A DNA stretch of 64,000 bases, taken from the NCBI GenBank assembly GCA_028564675.1, contig JAOVVO010000324.1, positions 21,930-85,929 on the forward strand, in the 5' to 3' direction. Shown one piece after another: positions 1-13,800 of this stretch (position 1 is its first letter; every line of letters begins with the position of its first letter). Source of the stretch: Onchocerca lupi. Lineage: Eukaryota; Nematoda; Chromadorea; Rhabditida; Onchocercidae. Below the pieces are notes generated by a model that was not told the DNA's origin, did no database searches, and worked only from the letters and a program-made list of their open reading frames with translations. A program made the position numbers and the translations under genes.

Positions 1-3000
1 TGTGTAAGTACTTTGTAAGTGACTGTGAGTTTTAGGTAAGAATTAAATTAGAATTGTGATGAATTGGAATTCAAATAAAACATCTTGATTACCGCTAGCA
101 CAGTTCAGACATCGAAGATTTGAGAATTTCGAACTTGTAATTAGCTAAATTGAAAATAGAAAATTGGGCATACTTCACTTAAATGTTGAGTACAATTTCC
201 GATTTTGCATGTCAAATATTTCGATTTTTAAGAGAGCTTTTGAGCGAACTGAAAGATGGGACGCGAATCATTTCAACTAAACCTTATGGCTTGCCTAATC
301 GAACGATTACAGACAGACACTTGAACGGTACAGTTTTCTCTTTTCATTCACAAATCATGAATTTTCACAAGAGATGTGTTCAGTTGTGTATATGCTTGAT
401 TATATGAGTCAAAAATTTGTCTATCTATATTGCAATGAGATATGTGGTGTATTTCTTTTCCTTAAATTCTGAAAAAATATTTTTACTCATTAACTCGACA
501 TTAATTAGAAATAAAAAAATCTATGAAAATGAATTTAATATATCAACTTAACGAGCTACAGAGCATCGCTTTCCTCCTCCTTTTTCCCTGTTTTTAGGAC
601 AAAAATCAATTTTCAAACGCTGAGAAATGTACATCACAATGATTTGATTCAATGATTAAGTTTTATCTCAGATTTAGTACGCTAAAATCTATGATAAAGT
701 TTAATCATTGAACTAGATCTTCATTAAACAATAGTCGATTAGTCATTGTTATTGTTTGTAAATAAAATGCAACTGTAGACAAATTCTTCAGATATATCAG
801 CAATTTTGGACGTTTTCGAAATGTCACAGTGTGAGAATGCATGTTCTTGGACAAGTAACTATGTGGCGTATTATCATCATGTCATCAATCGAGCTAAAGT
901 AAATCAACAGTCAAAATATAGCGTTCTAAAGCTAGCAAAATATAGAAATAAAAATTATGCATGTATAAATATTGACTCTTCTTCATTCGAAGTGACGTCA
1001 TTTGTTTGTGGCACTCTCCATTTTTTTTTCTTTTTTTATAGTTATCTTAAAGTCACCATGCGAAACTTAATTTGCAGCAAGCTTTTTTTTTTTTCAGATC
1101 GATTAGAGATTTAGATGTACTCTTGGAAATAGATTTATGAAGTGAAGTAATAATTGAAGTATATTTTAGTTAGAAAAATATTTTCTCTCACAACGAAATC
1201 CTGCGTTAAAACAACAGAATAGTTCGGATGGTAGCAGACGATCATCAACATCAAGTAAAACATCACGCGATAGTTTCCGATGCTGGAGTAGAGAATCTAG
1301 CGCATCATTACCGAATAATCTCTCTGCAATGGCTAATCGCCGCGGTGCTACACCAACAGTTGGTCGAAGTCACACACCAACGTATCACGAACGAAGTCCA
1401 ACACCGCTAAGCAGAAATAACAAGCATCCGAATTCGGATCTTTCGGATGATGATGATTATGCGTAAGTCTAGTTTTTTTATCTCAACTAAAGTTGTGAGT
1501 TGAAGTTTAAAGTTTTTGATTCAATTTCGATTTATTTGACAGAGCTACAAATCAATCATAAGATTTAGCATAAGTTATACTGGTATCGAAACCATCTATT
1601 AAATAATACTTAAGTCAATGATCGATAATGAATACTGATTTGTTGTCAGCTATGGTAGCAGTAGGTTCGTTTGATTAAGCTCCAATTTTCTTGAGATGAA
1701 CAGTCTGAATGATATACTTCATTTTTTTCTATCCAATGACAGGATTGTCTTCAGTATTAAATTTCCAGAACCGGTCCAACGACGCGTCGCAGATGGCAAG
1801 AATATTGTTCGATGAAAATAAAAAGTCAGCGTACGACTACATCAGCTTCAACAGAGAATGCTTTACCAGTTCGTAGTTCGAAGTGGCCAACACCGGATTA
1901 TGATTATGCTCCATCAAGAAAAATCCGTAAAACTGGACAACGTGGACGACCTCGTAAAATACGTGCTGCTAGCAAGGTTAAATATATTTTCACATTCTTT
2001 GAGGAAAGAGCAAAAGGAAAACAATTGCGACTTTTATACGATGAGAATATATAACAAATCATGAATTTTCTGAAGCGTGTCCTACTGATAGATTTAGCGA
2101 ACGAAAGCTAAGTGATAACTTCATTAATAAACCAGATGAAAGATTATTGTTGATGAATCGTTTTGTTTGAGCAGTTTGCCACTTGGGGTAAACAGTTTGT
2201 ATGTATTGCATTTACTTTCTATTCTTTTTATTAAATGATTGCATTCATTCCTATACTTTAATGACAGCTTCTAATAATTGGGACTAGTTTTTATATTTGA
2301 ATTTGAAATTTCTTATTGTAAACATTTTCATTCCGATTATTACTTCCTGCAAGTTTGTTTTTTTTCAAAGTCATTTTTTTTATCTTTTCGGGATTTCTCT
2401 TGTCTATCTTATTTTTTCCATTCCTTATACATCAAATTTTAGTGTAGAATTAATTGAATTTTATTCTAATGTTCCCAAAGAAGAAAAAATTTCGCAAAAA
2501 AGAGTTAATGAATTGCTTTTTCTGGAAAAGTAATTAAAACTTCCGTAATATTCATGGAAAGATAGTGCATGTTGTTTATCTAACAGTTTTTGGAATTTCA
2601 GTTTGCTACCTGTGAGATGTCACTGGAATAAAATTATAGATAGCATTTGAATTCAAATTTAATTCTAATATTTTGAAGAATTCTGGCAAAATATTTTTAA
2701 AAATATTTTTAAAATTATCTGACACATGAGTAGTTTTTTTTTCGTATGTAGGTAGAGATCAGAAGAGTGAATAATTGTTTTGCATGTAATGTTATCTCAT
2801 AAGTATCATCTTATAGATTAAGTACTGTCACCTTTAAAAAATGGAATCTTTTGGGGAAATAGATTTGTTTTATGTGTAAAATAGTTTATCTAACTTCATA
2901 TAGCTAACTCTAGACATTGATCCGAAGATGGGGTTCTGGATGCCATTTTATTTCTACTTTCTGTTCAGTTTTAGAATCTTATGTTTTACTTGCTTCTCAC

Positions 3001-4923
3001 TGTGTGGCTTACGAATCTTTTTTGGAATCCATTAAGTGCGTAAAATACATGAATTAAACGAATATTCTTATGGTGTCAGCCATACTTTTTTATGGGCTTT
3101 TAGATTTGAATTCCAACTGTTACAAATGTTATTAGTGAGGAAAGTAAAATCAAAGAAAAAAAGGCAGCAATAAGGAAAAGCGAACAGAAAGAAGGAGAAA
3201 GAGTAGAACACGCTAACTGAAATAACTAGTTTTGACTGGATTAGAATATGCTTTTTTACAAAAATTCATTCATTTTGTGATGAGAAGTTGATATAAATTG
3301 AAACTGATTTATGTCGTAAATGTAATTACTGAAGAATTTTTAAGCTAACATTTTGCAATTTGAAACTACTCAAATTTATCCTAATATATTGTTCTTTTCT
3401 AAATTAGGCAAGAAAATTTTTGGCAGTCAATCCTATCTTTAATGATTTATTCTGAAATGAAATGAAATTAATTTAAAAAAAAAATTGTCGATTAGATTTC
3501 AGCGCTTTATCTATGATGTATTCCACTGGTAAAAGTACAGGATTGCATCCTTCCGATCCATTAGACTTTTACTGAATTAGTGAATCAAGTTATACAGTTC
3601 CAGTCAGTATCAGTTGATCATCGAGTCATCCGACTAGATCGATTGTTTAGTTATCTGTTTATCATTACATCAAAACAATTGTTCATTCACTCTATCATTC
3701 ATCTATCGATCCATCATTTAATCAGTTCTGACTACGATTTGATCTTTTTTTTTTTCGTCATTTCTTCTTTTTTCCTGCTTCTCTTCCTCCACCTCCCCCT
3801 CCAAAAAGAAGAAAAAAAAAAAAAAAAAAAAAAAAAAAGAAAGAGATCAAAATGTATAACAGTTAGGAAGAAAAGGTAGAAGAGATAGAAATTTTATTAT
3901 TATTTTTAAGTTTATTTTAATTTTTCTCATCAAAAAAGTGTGATTATATGAACTTTTTTTTGGAATGACGAAAAAAAATTGGAAGCTGAGTGGTTAGAAA
4001 TAAAGTCTTGTGCTGTACTCTGTGTGTATGTATGTTTGTTTGTTTGTTTTCCAATCTCTTCATTCATGACAAAGTGTTGTGTACAAAATTGTATGTCTGT
4101 GCATATGTATATATATATGTGTATGTGTAATTTATTTGTATATATATATATATATGCTGTATGTTTAATACTATAGAGAAAATGCAAATTCTTAACGTTT
4201 TCTTTTTTTTTTTTTGCATTAATTTTCGGAAAAACTTCAGGCTTTTGCTGATGATGAAACACGGGAGACGATCGATTTGATGCATCGTATGACTCGTACA
4301 GCAACCACTCATACTGCATCACCGGTGCATGATCCGTCGCTAGTATATGTATCAGATATATCATCACATCCGGCAGCGATGGATCGAAATATGCTGGATC
4401 GAGCAGTAGGTGATGATGCTGATATTGCAACGATAGAAAATAAACCGGAATTATTGTTGCAGCAAAGTAAATATCCAGCATTAAATCAAATGCTTGGTAA
4501 GTATTATTTTAGTTTTTATATAATTGCTTTCATAATTTATTGTATTAGCTATTACTTAAAATAGATGTAGTGATTCCGAGTTTTAAGTTGCTTTTTTCTT
4601 TTATAAATAATTTTAATTTTTTAATTTGTATTTATTGGTTGGAATAATTTATAGTTTCATTTTTAAGCAATGATTAAATTCGTAAAAAATAGTTAATTTC
4701 TGGATTTTTTTTTCAATTCCAATACATTTTAAATATTCCACCAAAAATTTTAAATACAGAAGAAAAAATTTGTGAATTCTCAGGATATAGGTTTTTAATT
4801 GTTGTTTGTAACGAATACATTACCTCTGTGGAAGCATAGAATGCGGGCTTAAAACTAAGACAATATCATTCTTCATTCGTGAAATCAGTTATATCTTCAT
4901 AATTTCCTTTTACGAATTGTAAT

Positions 4924-4983
<60 letters not shown>

Positions 4984-7250
4984 TAGAATGCAAAGATTGG
5001 AAAAGGGAGTATATGCAAAGGTTATTAATTTTTAAGCGAAAAGGAAGTTACCATATTTTTAGCGCTGGAAGACCTTCATAAATTTTCTATAATTTCAGAA
5101 TCAATGCGCATTATGTTCGAAGCACAATTGGAAAAGATGAAGACAGAGAATTTCGCAGATGATATCAGAGCTCAAATTGAGCTGCAAAAGGTTTACCTGA
5201 TATGCTTACTTTAGTGAAGAACTATAAATCCAGTTTTTGCAGTTTGGAATTATCTTTTATATCTCGAGAATTATTTCAGTCATACCGAAATTTGCTGCGA
5301 TCTCGAATTGATGCTATAACAAAACAAATAACAAATCTGCGTTCATCGGGTATGAACTGTTTTTATGCACGAATTGAAGAGTTAGGTATTGAAGCATCAA
5401 CACCAAGTTTGTTATTGGAAAATGCAAAAGAAATTGTTGCACATCACAAGAAAATTACGGTAAGTTTTTAAATTGAAAAAAAAAAAGAAAAAAACAACAA
5501 AGAATTAATTTTTTTCGGTATTAAATAGGCTTGTGTCAGGATGTTGTCGAAATATGAGATGAGAAAAACGGAGATATAACCTAAATTTTAGCACTGCATC
5601 TTTGTTAAAAAAAAATCCTTATTTGTTTAAGCAATATATGTCTATGTGCACTTCCCCGTGTATTTTTTCCTTAATGTTTCTTCTTTAATTATTTACTAAT
5701 ATAGCGTGATTTTCAAGGCAGAATGTGCCGCTCTGGAAAGTGAAATTACTGCACTGGAGATGTCTAATCAGCAATTAGAAATTAAAGTACGTCGGCGTGA
5801 AGAATTGGAATCTGCCAAAAATGCAAATAATACTGCCATTCTTTCAAATACCAACACTCAGTTGTTAAGTTCGCTTTGCGCTGCCAATTCTCTAGTACTT
5901 GCTGAAAATTTTCAAGCTCTGACTGCACACAATAAAAATTTTTTGAATCGAGTGACACAACTTGCAGATAAGGTTAGATTCATTCGTATATTATCGATTT
6001 TTAAGTATATCATGTGACACACATAGAAATTCTATAATTCTCGAAAATTTGAGCAGATTTGATATAAAACAAGAAATAATTTATGAGGTTAATTGCATAT
6101 ATATGTAGTCTGTAAGGTGCTCAAATTTTCGTAAGATCTTACCGAAATCTTGTACTAAACAGAAACATAAGTTTCACGGGAGCTGATCATTTTAGATTCA
6201 AGTTAATGGCATATTTCATTGAATCAAATAATTTCAGGGCGATATAATCGGAAATGTTACCGCAGATGTTAGTAACCATGGAATATTAGCACAAGACGGT
6301 CTATTGTCGCCGCAATCGGATAGTGCTATCCTAACATTTTCATCTGCTCCAGGTAGTAAAATATTTAATATGCTCTGAGATCTAGCAAAATGAAACAGAA
6401 AATGAACGGATTTTTCCCTTCCAATACTGACTTTCCGCTTTGCAAAATAAGACATATCTGAAAGTAAAATTCACAATAATATATTTTTGAGGCGGTTTCG
6501 GGCATCATCACTCTTCCACTCAGTCGACCTTAACTTCTCTTTCTGTTGGTGCCACTCCGCTGAAGCGCTCACGGCAACGACAGATCCGAAACGGCGTCGC
6601 CAAAAAGCCACTTTCTGGATCCAATAAGCAACCCAGTGATCCGAAAGATGATGAGGAAATGGAGCGGAAAATTCAAGATATTGTCGCCAAAGCTTTAGAA
6701 GTAAGATTCCATTACTACTGGTTTTTTAGATTCAGTATTTTTTTAATTCGATGCATTTGTCCTTCAGATGCAGATTCTCTCGGAAATAATCCCAAATTTC
6801 AAAGTATTACATCTTTTGTTTTAATGTAACTTTAGAAAAGAAAATTCCTTTTTTATTTTCAACATATGAGCGAATAAAAAGCTTGTAAATATGTTTATAC
6901 ATGGTTGCTAGTATTCTAAACTGAATTTGTTGTTAAAATTTCAATTCCAGGAATATTTTATTTAACAGGTAGACAGTGCAGCGAAATGTGCGGAAAAAGA
7001 ACGACGAGCACGAGGTGAAAAACGTAAAGAAAAGAGTATCATAGCAGGAACTGTACGTCCGGTAACTGACGTAACACTGTCTTCCGTAATGCTTTTGCCA
7101 TCATCCGAGAAATCTTCTGCACTCTCTTGTGTTCCTGCTTCTACAACTGTGACAAATGAAAGTGAAGCACGAATTTCATGTTCCACTTCTTATACAGTAG
7201 CAAAAAATATTGAATCCACCGACAGTGTCAGGTCTTCTGTTGATGAGTAA
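1..7250 (+). CDS. dot-1: DOT1-type histone H3 lysine-79 methyltransferase, C-terminal part (5' end outside window)
   Basis: DOT1 methylates H3K79 on nucleosomes in the nucleus. About 680 residues are readable in 11 exons: 233-327, 792-898, 1218-1462, 1769-1976, 4241-4496, 5099-5190, 5280-5459, 5718-5972, 6238-6352, 6492-6700 and 6969-7250 (stop TAA). The first two exons encode the end of the catalytic fold (KDGTRIISTKPYG, then ILDVFEMSQ and CSWTSNYVAYYHHVINR), which lines up with human DOT1L near residues 280-335. The SAM-binding motif must lie upstream. A Ser-rich segment follows, then an AT-hook (RGRPRK, 1941-1958) placed as in DOT1L. Exons 5-8 form the coiled-coil region that binds AF10 in DOT1L (YPALNQMLES, IEELGIEASTPS). 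The C-terminus is basic and Ser-rich. Acceptors of exons 1, 8 and 10 are weak (AAG, AAG, GAG), so those starts are less certain. A polyA signal lies at 7364-7369. Confidence 0.88.
1977..4240 (+). other. Long DOT1 intron, no gene seen
   Basis: Intron between the AT-hook exon and the next DOT1 exon, in phase 0. It holds a run of about 30 A at 3806-3838 and short TG/TA microsatellite tracts around 4030-4160. An antisense open frame that runs through this stretch and over the exon at 4241-4496 is low-complexity and explained by the exon on the plus strand. I see no other gene. Confidence 0.6.
4923..4980. repeat. Long poly-T homopolymer in DOT1 intron
   Basis: Almost uninterrupted T from 4932 to 4980, preceded by a T-rich stretch. 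It lies in the intron between exons 4241-4496 and 5099-5190, about 120 bases before the acceptor. Runs this long are prone to slippage, so the exact length is uncertain. Similar A runs occur at 22711-22741, 39152-39174 and 62909-62935. Confidence 0.9.
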
Positions 7251-10200
7251 ACACGTATTTCTGTGATATGTTATTGTGGATATTTAAGAAGTTGAGCTGA
7301 AGAAGAGTCAAGGAAAAATTTAAAAACAAATATTCACAATAGGAATATTTACAAAAAATTTAAAATAAAAATAATGGGTAATTTAATAGATAAGTATTTC
7401 AATAGGGGAAGCTTATGTTATTCAAAATTGATTCACTGCAAGGAAAGAGAAAGGTGCAAATGATGGAATAGAGCAACAATCTTTCATTTCAAAACCAAAT
7501 AAGTGAAATGATAAAACGAACAGGAAAAGCGTACTATTACGATTTCTAAAGCTCAGTTCTTTTAATCCGATAACCTTACCACTGCCAGTTTTGTGTTGTA
7601 AGTTGTTGTAGGTTGTTTCCATTTTTTGCTGCTTCATTAACTAATTTTGACTTCCACGCTTTGTTCATTTATATTTGATCTGTGAGAAAAACGATTTTTT
7701 TTTCTTTCACTTTTTTCAGATTTGAAAATGCTCAAACTCGGATTTTTAATTGGAATTTTCTTAATTTACTTCAAATTTCGATCAAGCTTTCAAATATAAG
7801 GAATACATATTGGGCTTTCTATGGCACAAGTTTTTTAATATGTCATGTCAACGATGCCTTTCAAAAATGTTGTGTACATAAAGTGCATCTGGATTTAATG
7901 TTTCAAGTATTGCTTGTGGCATTTTTTTTTTTTTTTTTAAGAAGACAATGTTTTCGATTGATGGTTTTTTTTTTTTTGGCTGGTATTTGTCTTAAGTTCA
8001 ACACTTTTCATTTCATTTTAATTGAATTGGAGTAGTTATGCTATCGAAATCTTGATTGATATCTTAATAGTTTTCAAAAAAAAAAAAAAAAAATTTAATT
8101 TCCAAGTCTTTGTAGAATTTCTCCTATATTTCATGTTTGATTAATATAACTAAAAGTTCCGCATCCGTTTTAATAATTTCAGCAATCCGGTGTTTTTCTC
8201 AGGCAAATAAAAATTGATCATTGACACTTCTTTTTCGAAACACTTACGAGCAGTTGAATAATTAAAAACTGGAATGATATTGTTGCAAATTTATCTGCAC
8301 ACTTCAAAATTTGATTATCAAATTTTAAATTGAAAATTATTGAATTTTCGGGTCTTTACATTTCTTCATCTTTAAATGAGGATTATATATAATATCCAAA
8401 TGGATCTTTTATAGGAAAATACAGTGAAAAAGTAATAATGAAAAGGGCTCAAAAATTTGGCAGTTAAATTTAGATTATACATTCATGAAAAATACAAGCT
8501 TACTTATAATAGTTCCTTGATAATTGCAAAAGCAATAATAGTGGATTTCTTATCACTTATGAAAAGTGACTTGGTAGATGTAAATGATAAATTTTGAGAA
8601 TGATCGCAAGAATTGGAAAAAACAAGTTTACTTACTCTAATTCCTTGATATTTGTTAGATGCTGCGAATTTGATTATGGAAATTAGGTGAAGTATAGTTT
8701 TTTAGTAAGCGTTTGTTATCAAAAATAAGAAAAGTTGAATAGTGCAAGCTTAGAAATAGAATAAAATAAGGAAGGAAATTGAAGATTGAAAATTAAAGGA
8801 TTGAATGTAAAAAATTACTTGACATTTGACCTTTTATATTAATGATTACTGGAAAATTTGTTTTTTCCATATGGAAAGCTAAAAAAAAAAGAAGAATGAG
8901 CAGAATATATCCGGGCTGAATATTAGTAAAATACATCAAATGTGTTTCATCATTCCTATTTCAACGAATTGTCAACATAATCTAATTTGAAATTGGAATC
9001 AAATTTTAATTATTTCATTAGTAAAATATATCGAATATACTTTATTAATAATGTACTTCAATGAATCATTAACATATTTTTTGCATTCGAAATTGAAATA
9101 AACTCAATAATCAAAATGGAAATTAAATTTTAAACGATGTAATCGGCCATAGTTACTACCAAGCAGGGCACATAATAAGAATCGATTTGAGTTAGAGCAA
9201 ATTGGCAATGTCACACAGTGTCAACTTAATATCTCAAAAGTGTCAAACAAACTAAAAAAATGATATTAAATGTTGATAAACGGAACTTTTTTTCATTACA
9301 AAACTTTCCGAAATAAGCTAGAAAACATTTACACAATAAGCTTGAAATTAATCCTGCAAAAATCAGCCAAGAGATAATTATACTAATCTTGTTAAATGAA
9401 TTTTAAGCAGCACTTATAATATGTTAGCAATATGAGCTAAGGAATGTTTAATAATAAATTTGCAAAGTCATTAAATTCGACGAAATAAGCCAAGAATACA
9501 TGAAATTGTTTGTGCTGAGAATGATGTACCGATAATAACAACGAGACCCTAATCTGAGATCAATGATCATGATGTATTATTGATAAGTTCTTTTTTTCAA
9601 AAATAGAGCAAAAATGTTTTAGCATATTTCTTTTAAATTTTGCGGAAATTTCAATAAAGAAAATGGAAGAGGCAAAATTGTTCCTAAAGATGAAGCGAAA
9701 GAAGAAAAAACAAAAAAGATAAATTTTTTCTCCCCAACGATAAATTTTCTCACAGGTTTCATGTTGCAAATGGATCAATGCGATTTACGCCGTCCATGAA
9801 ATTTCTTGACATAAAATTGAGTTCAAAGCATTTTTGTTCAAGATACTTCCACTAAAACCAATCTACCAGAGAATCTTAGAAGCAGAAGAAAAAATATTGA
9901 AAAATTGAAGAATTTTGACCCAAAAATTTTCATATCTAGACATATGGACTGGACACTGGCCGCGCTGTCGGAAATCTCGTTTTTAGTTTTTCTGATGTGA
10001 ATTATTCGGCATGGGATTTCGTTCTCTTGGCTTTTATTTGACGAATCCAGGCTAAACTTTCACTTGGGTCTTAATTCGATGGGATTGTTATTCTAATCAA
10101 AGTTTTTGGTGTTTAATTAAAGGCATTTAGTATGGAAATGAAGCTAAGTATCGATGTTTAAATCAGTTTATGAATAAAATTATTGCAGTCTTTAGGCACT

Positions 10201-10825
10201 GTAACCTGGAGACATCTTCAGGATGTTAGCTAATTCCGTGTCAAAGACATGAGGTATGTAAATATCTTAGGCATAACTTACGTTGCTAATTGTGAAACTA
10301 TTTTATTAATTCATCCATGTTTTTGCTAATCCTGAACTATTGTTGGTTAATTCCAAGTTACGCCTGATCCCGAGGTGTTTCCGGTTATTTCTAAAGCACT
10401 TCTATCTAGCTTAAATTCTCGTTAATTTCAACTGTGTTCTTTATTGATTTCGAATCCAATTAATTTTGAATTCCTTGAATCTAACGAGTTATCTGTTGGT
10501 TTCATATCCTTCCAGGTTTAAAATCCGGCCTTAATTTCATCAAGTTGAGTTATAAATTCAAATCTTGTCCTAAGTAGAATTTGTCTTAATCGTTCCAGAT
10601 TTGGTCTTATATCTGATTATCATTCAGTGTTGATTTTTTCAGTTATAGTATATTTCCAGTTAGACTTGAGCTATTATAGCTATTTTGGACGATGTTGTCA
10701 ATTACACAGATTAAATTATTTTTTTTTCTCATTCTAAGAAATGCTTGAGTTTTGGAATTCTTTTTGTTTCTATCTTCTCTTGTACATAATCTTTTTTTGG
10801 TACATTACCGCTTATTGATATTTCA
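7251..10825. other. Intergenic region after DOT1
   Basis: The region holds the 3' untranslated part of DOT1 with AATAAA at 7364-7369, then AT-rich DNA. Open frames here (for example 7682-8035) are T-rich, lack splice context and resemble no family. Weak direct similarity exists between about 8490-8530 and 8620-8660. I see no supportable gene. The last part leads to the TTTCAG at 10821-10826 that precedes the next gene. Confidence 0.6.
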
Positions 10826-10826
10826 G
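10821..10826 (+). promoter_or_regulatory. Probable spliced-leader trans-splice acceptor
   Basis: TTTCAG lies 33 bases before the ATG at 10860, with no matching upstream donor exon visible. In nematodes this arrangement usually marks addition of a spliced leader. The call rests on position and motif only. Confidence 0.5.
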
Positions 10827-10859
10827 AAAGCTAAAATTGACTATAATGTATTGTTAATA

Positions 10860-13800
10860 ATGGACATAGGTACTAATGAACTCACACGTCCATTTCGAAT
10901 CCCAAGACGGAGAGCTGGTGAAAATAGTACAGTGGATGTTATACCGGATAAGGTGAGCATATCGTGATAGTTTTTTCCTTAAAAAACAGAACTTAGTCTT
11001 TTTTTTTTTTTTTTTTTTTTTGAGGGGGTGGGAGAGGGCTTCTTGCAATGGTACATTGATATGAAAAAATAAATAAATAAATTACAAATAAAGGGATTTT
11101 TATCTGTAGTAATGACATTTTCAGTTCTCGTATTTTTAGAAAATCAGTAGTAGGAAAAAGTTTCTTAGTTTAGAAAAGATGTATGCACAGTCAAAGAAGA
11201 GTGGTATAAAAGTTAAACAGTTAGATTTATTTTCAATGCTTTAAACTCTACGTTACGAATTTAATTATATACAGTGGTGAAGAAAAGGTAAAGTCTAAGA
11301 AGTCAGATTTATTTCCTGGCTTAAATAAATATTTCTTCTATTCTTTTTATCATAAATTTAGGAAAGAATGGTTTCTGGTTTCTCAGTTTGCTCCAAAAAG
11401 TTTTATTTATTCTTCTTGGCTTTTGGTTTTTAAGTAGAATTCTATAGAATCCATTCTAAAAATTATTCCATTAAATCTTTTTACCTGTTCTGAAATATCT
11501 TGTACCTGAAAAAAAATTGGGTCAGTAATGTCAGTGTGGGATAAAATAGTTGAAAATTTACAAGTGCTAATTTTAAGTCGTCAAATTTATCACTGATCTT
11601 TTCAGACAAAACGATTTCGTTTGGGAGGTCAGTCAGATTCACGTTCTCCACTTGCTTCGACGTCTTCAATTCGCAAGCATGATTCAGCGTTTTCCAGTCG
11701 CATCGTGCCTCCTACCAAAAAGAAGTTAGCTATATCCTGATTCAATTAAAATTAAAAGCTAAAACTATTTAATTCGTGGCCTAACCTGTCTGTAAGTGGG
11801 TTGCTAATCACACAGAAATTTTATAGCTAATATATAAGATTTAGCATCATTACCTGCTTTTTTCATCATAAAATTATGCCGGAAAACGAAGATCAGAAAT
11901 TAAAGATTTTAAAATTAATTTTTTTTTGTTTTGTTTTGTCTTTAATTTTAAGATTAACCATGCAGTTAATGAATGATTGCTTATCACTGATTTTTTGGAA
12001 TCAAGTTTTAAATTTTGGTCTTGCGGGATGAAATGAATAAAAATGTAATAGTTTTATTTTTGGGAAAGTTAGGAAATAATCATAGCTTATCGCGGTGCTC
12101 TAAAGATTTTAATTATATAATAAACGATATAAACGCAATTTTTTACTAAACATAAGACGCTAATTATGCAATACTCTCATAGATTTGTCTATGCAAATTA
12201 AAAATGATTGAATACCTTTATTATTATGATAAGGGAGCCGATAAAGGATGTCAAACGCAAGTAGTTTTTATCTAAATATTACCCAGGTAAAAACTATGCA
12301 GGAATAAGAACCTTGTTGTGCCAATTATTTGGCGTGTAAATCAAATATCATTGGAAATTGAGTTAACCTAGGCTATTCTTGGCAAAAGAGCCCACGGAGG
12401 TAGGTTACAAGTGTTGAAACGGAAGGTGCAACATTTATCATCTCAAACGGTGAAATATATGATTCATCTCTTTCCATTTAGGTAATAAATCCTCAGCAAT
12501 CTGAGATTCTTGGAATGTTTAAACACATAGGTTTTATCTACTAGACAAGTTGTTTTTGCTCTTGTAGAAGTTTTTTTAAAAAACCAAATTAACAAACTCT
12601 TTCCTCAAATTTATTGAGAAAAGAATTTGTTAATTTGGTTTTTTTAAAAAAATGCCACAAATGTTTCTTTTCATGCTTTCAGCCACACTCTTTATATCAT
12701 AAAACATAGTACCAATATATGTGGCTTAGGTATTCTGTTACCGCAGGCAAGATTATTGCACGCAATTTTAATTTCAATTGAATTTAATTAAGATTGACTT
12801 CATTCAATAAAGAACTAAAGCATTTCAGTTATTTATTTTAAATGAAATCTTACGAATTTTCTACGATCATTTGATTTCAAACTTGCTACTATTTTCCGAA
12901 AAATTTTCTTTATTGTTTCAGGCCTGTGCAAGACCATCAACAACCTCCCACACATTCAAGAAAATCGAAGCCAGGAGAACTTTTTGATCGAATTTTAGAT
13001 TCCATGGTAAACCCTCCGAAAGAACGAAAAAAAGATGCGCGTAAGGCCTTTTATATATTCTTATTTTTGAAATGTATGAAGAAAAATTGGTTGATTTTTA
13101 TTGAAGAGGAAATGGCAAAATGGTTTGGGGAGTTTATTCATATTTTTTCATTACAGACTCTTGTAGGGTTTTTTTTCTTTTTTTGTTTTTACTGTTATAG
13201 AAGCAGTTTTTCTGCATTAATTTTTCAGAAATGAAATTTTGTGCTAAATTTTATTCTTTAATTTTTAACTCTCATAGTTTTAAAATTAAGGATTTTCAGT
13301 AAAATCGGTTTTTCCATTCATTTCAAGGTTTCTTTAAGCTCAAGATGATGTCGATGAAGCAGGTCCAAGTGGTATGACGGCTAACATCAATAACAGTCCA
13401 CCCAAACGTACTTCTGGACTTACACGTGAAGATTTAGAACGTCATCAGAATGATGATTCGTCTTGTTATGCTTTTATGCAACGAGAGGGATTAATGGAGC
13501 GTTTGCTTGGGCATAAAATGCTTACGGGCCGTGTAGATTCTCACATTGTCCTCGGTTTCTTGCCATTTGATCCGAAAGATAATTTGCCATCCAGAAATCG
13601 CAAAAATGTTTGTTTTCTGATTTATGTTCTGGGTACTGTGCTTATAGATTGCATTTGCCTTGGAATATGCTTTATAATTCTCCTATTTCTTATATGTCAT
13701 ACTGGATATTGGATAACTGGTAACTTGTCATAGTGTTTTCTCGATAATGAGGATGCAGCTGGTGGGCATGTATCCATTTCTTTAATTTTAAAAAATGAAA

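Noticed and set aside
3930..4481. Minus-strand open frame of 183 codons
   Set aside because: Antisense to a DOT1 exon and to TA/TG microsatellite; low-complexity and no splice context.
7682..8035. Plus-strand open frame of 117 codons
   Set aside because: Phe-rich translation of poly-T stretches; no acceptor, donor or homology.
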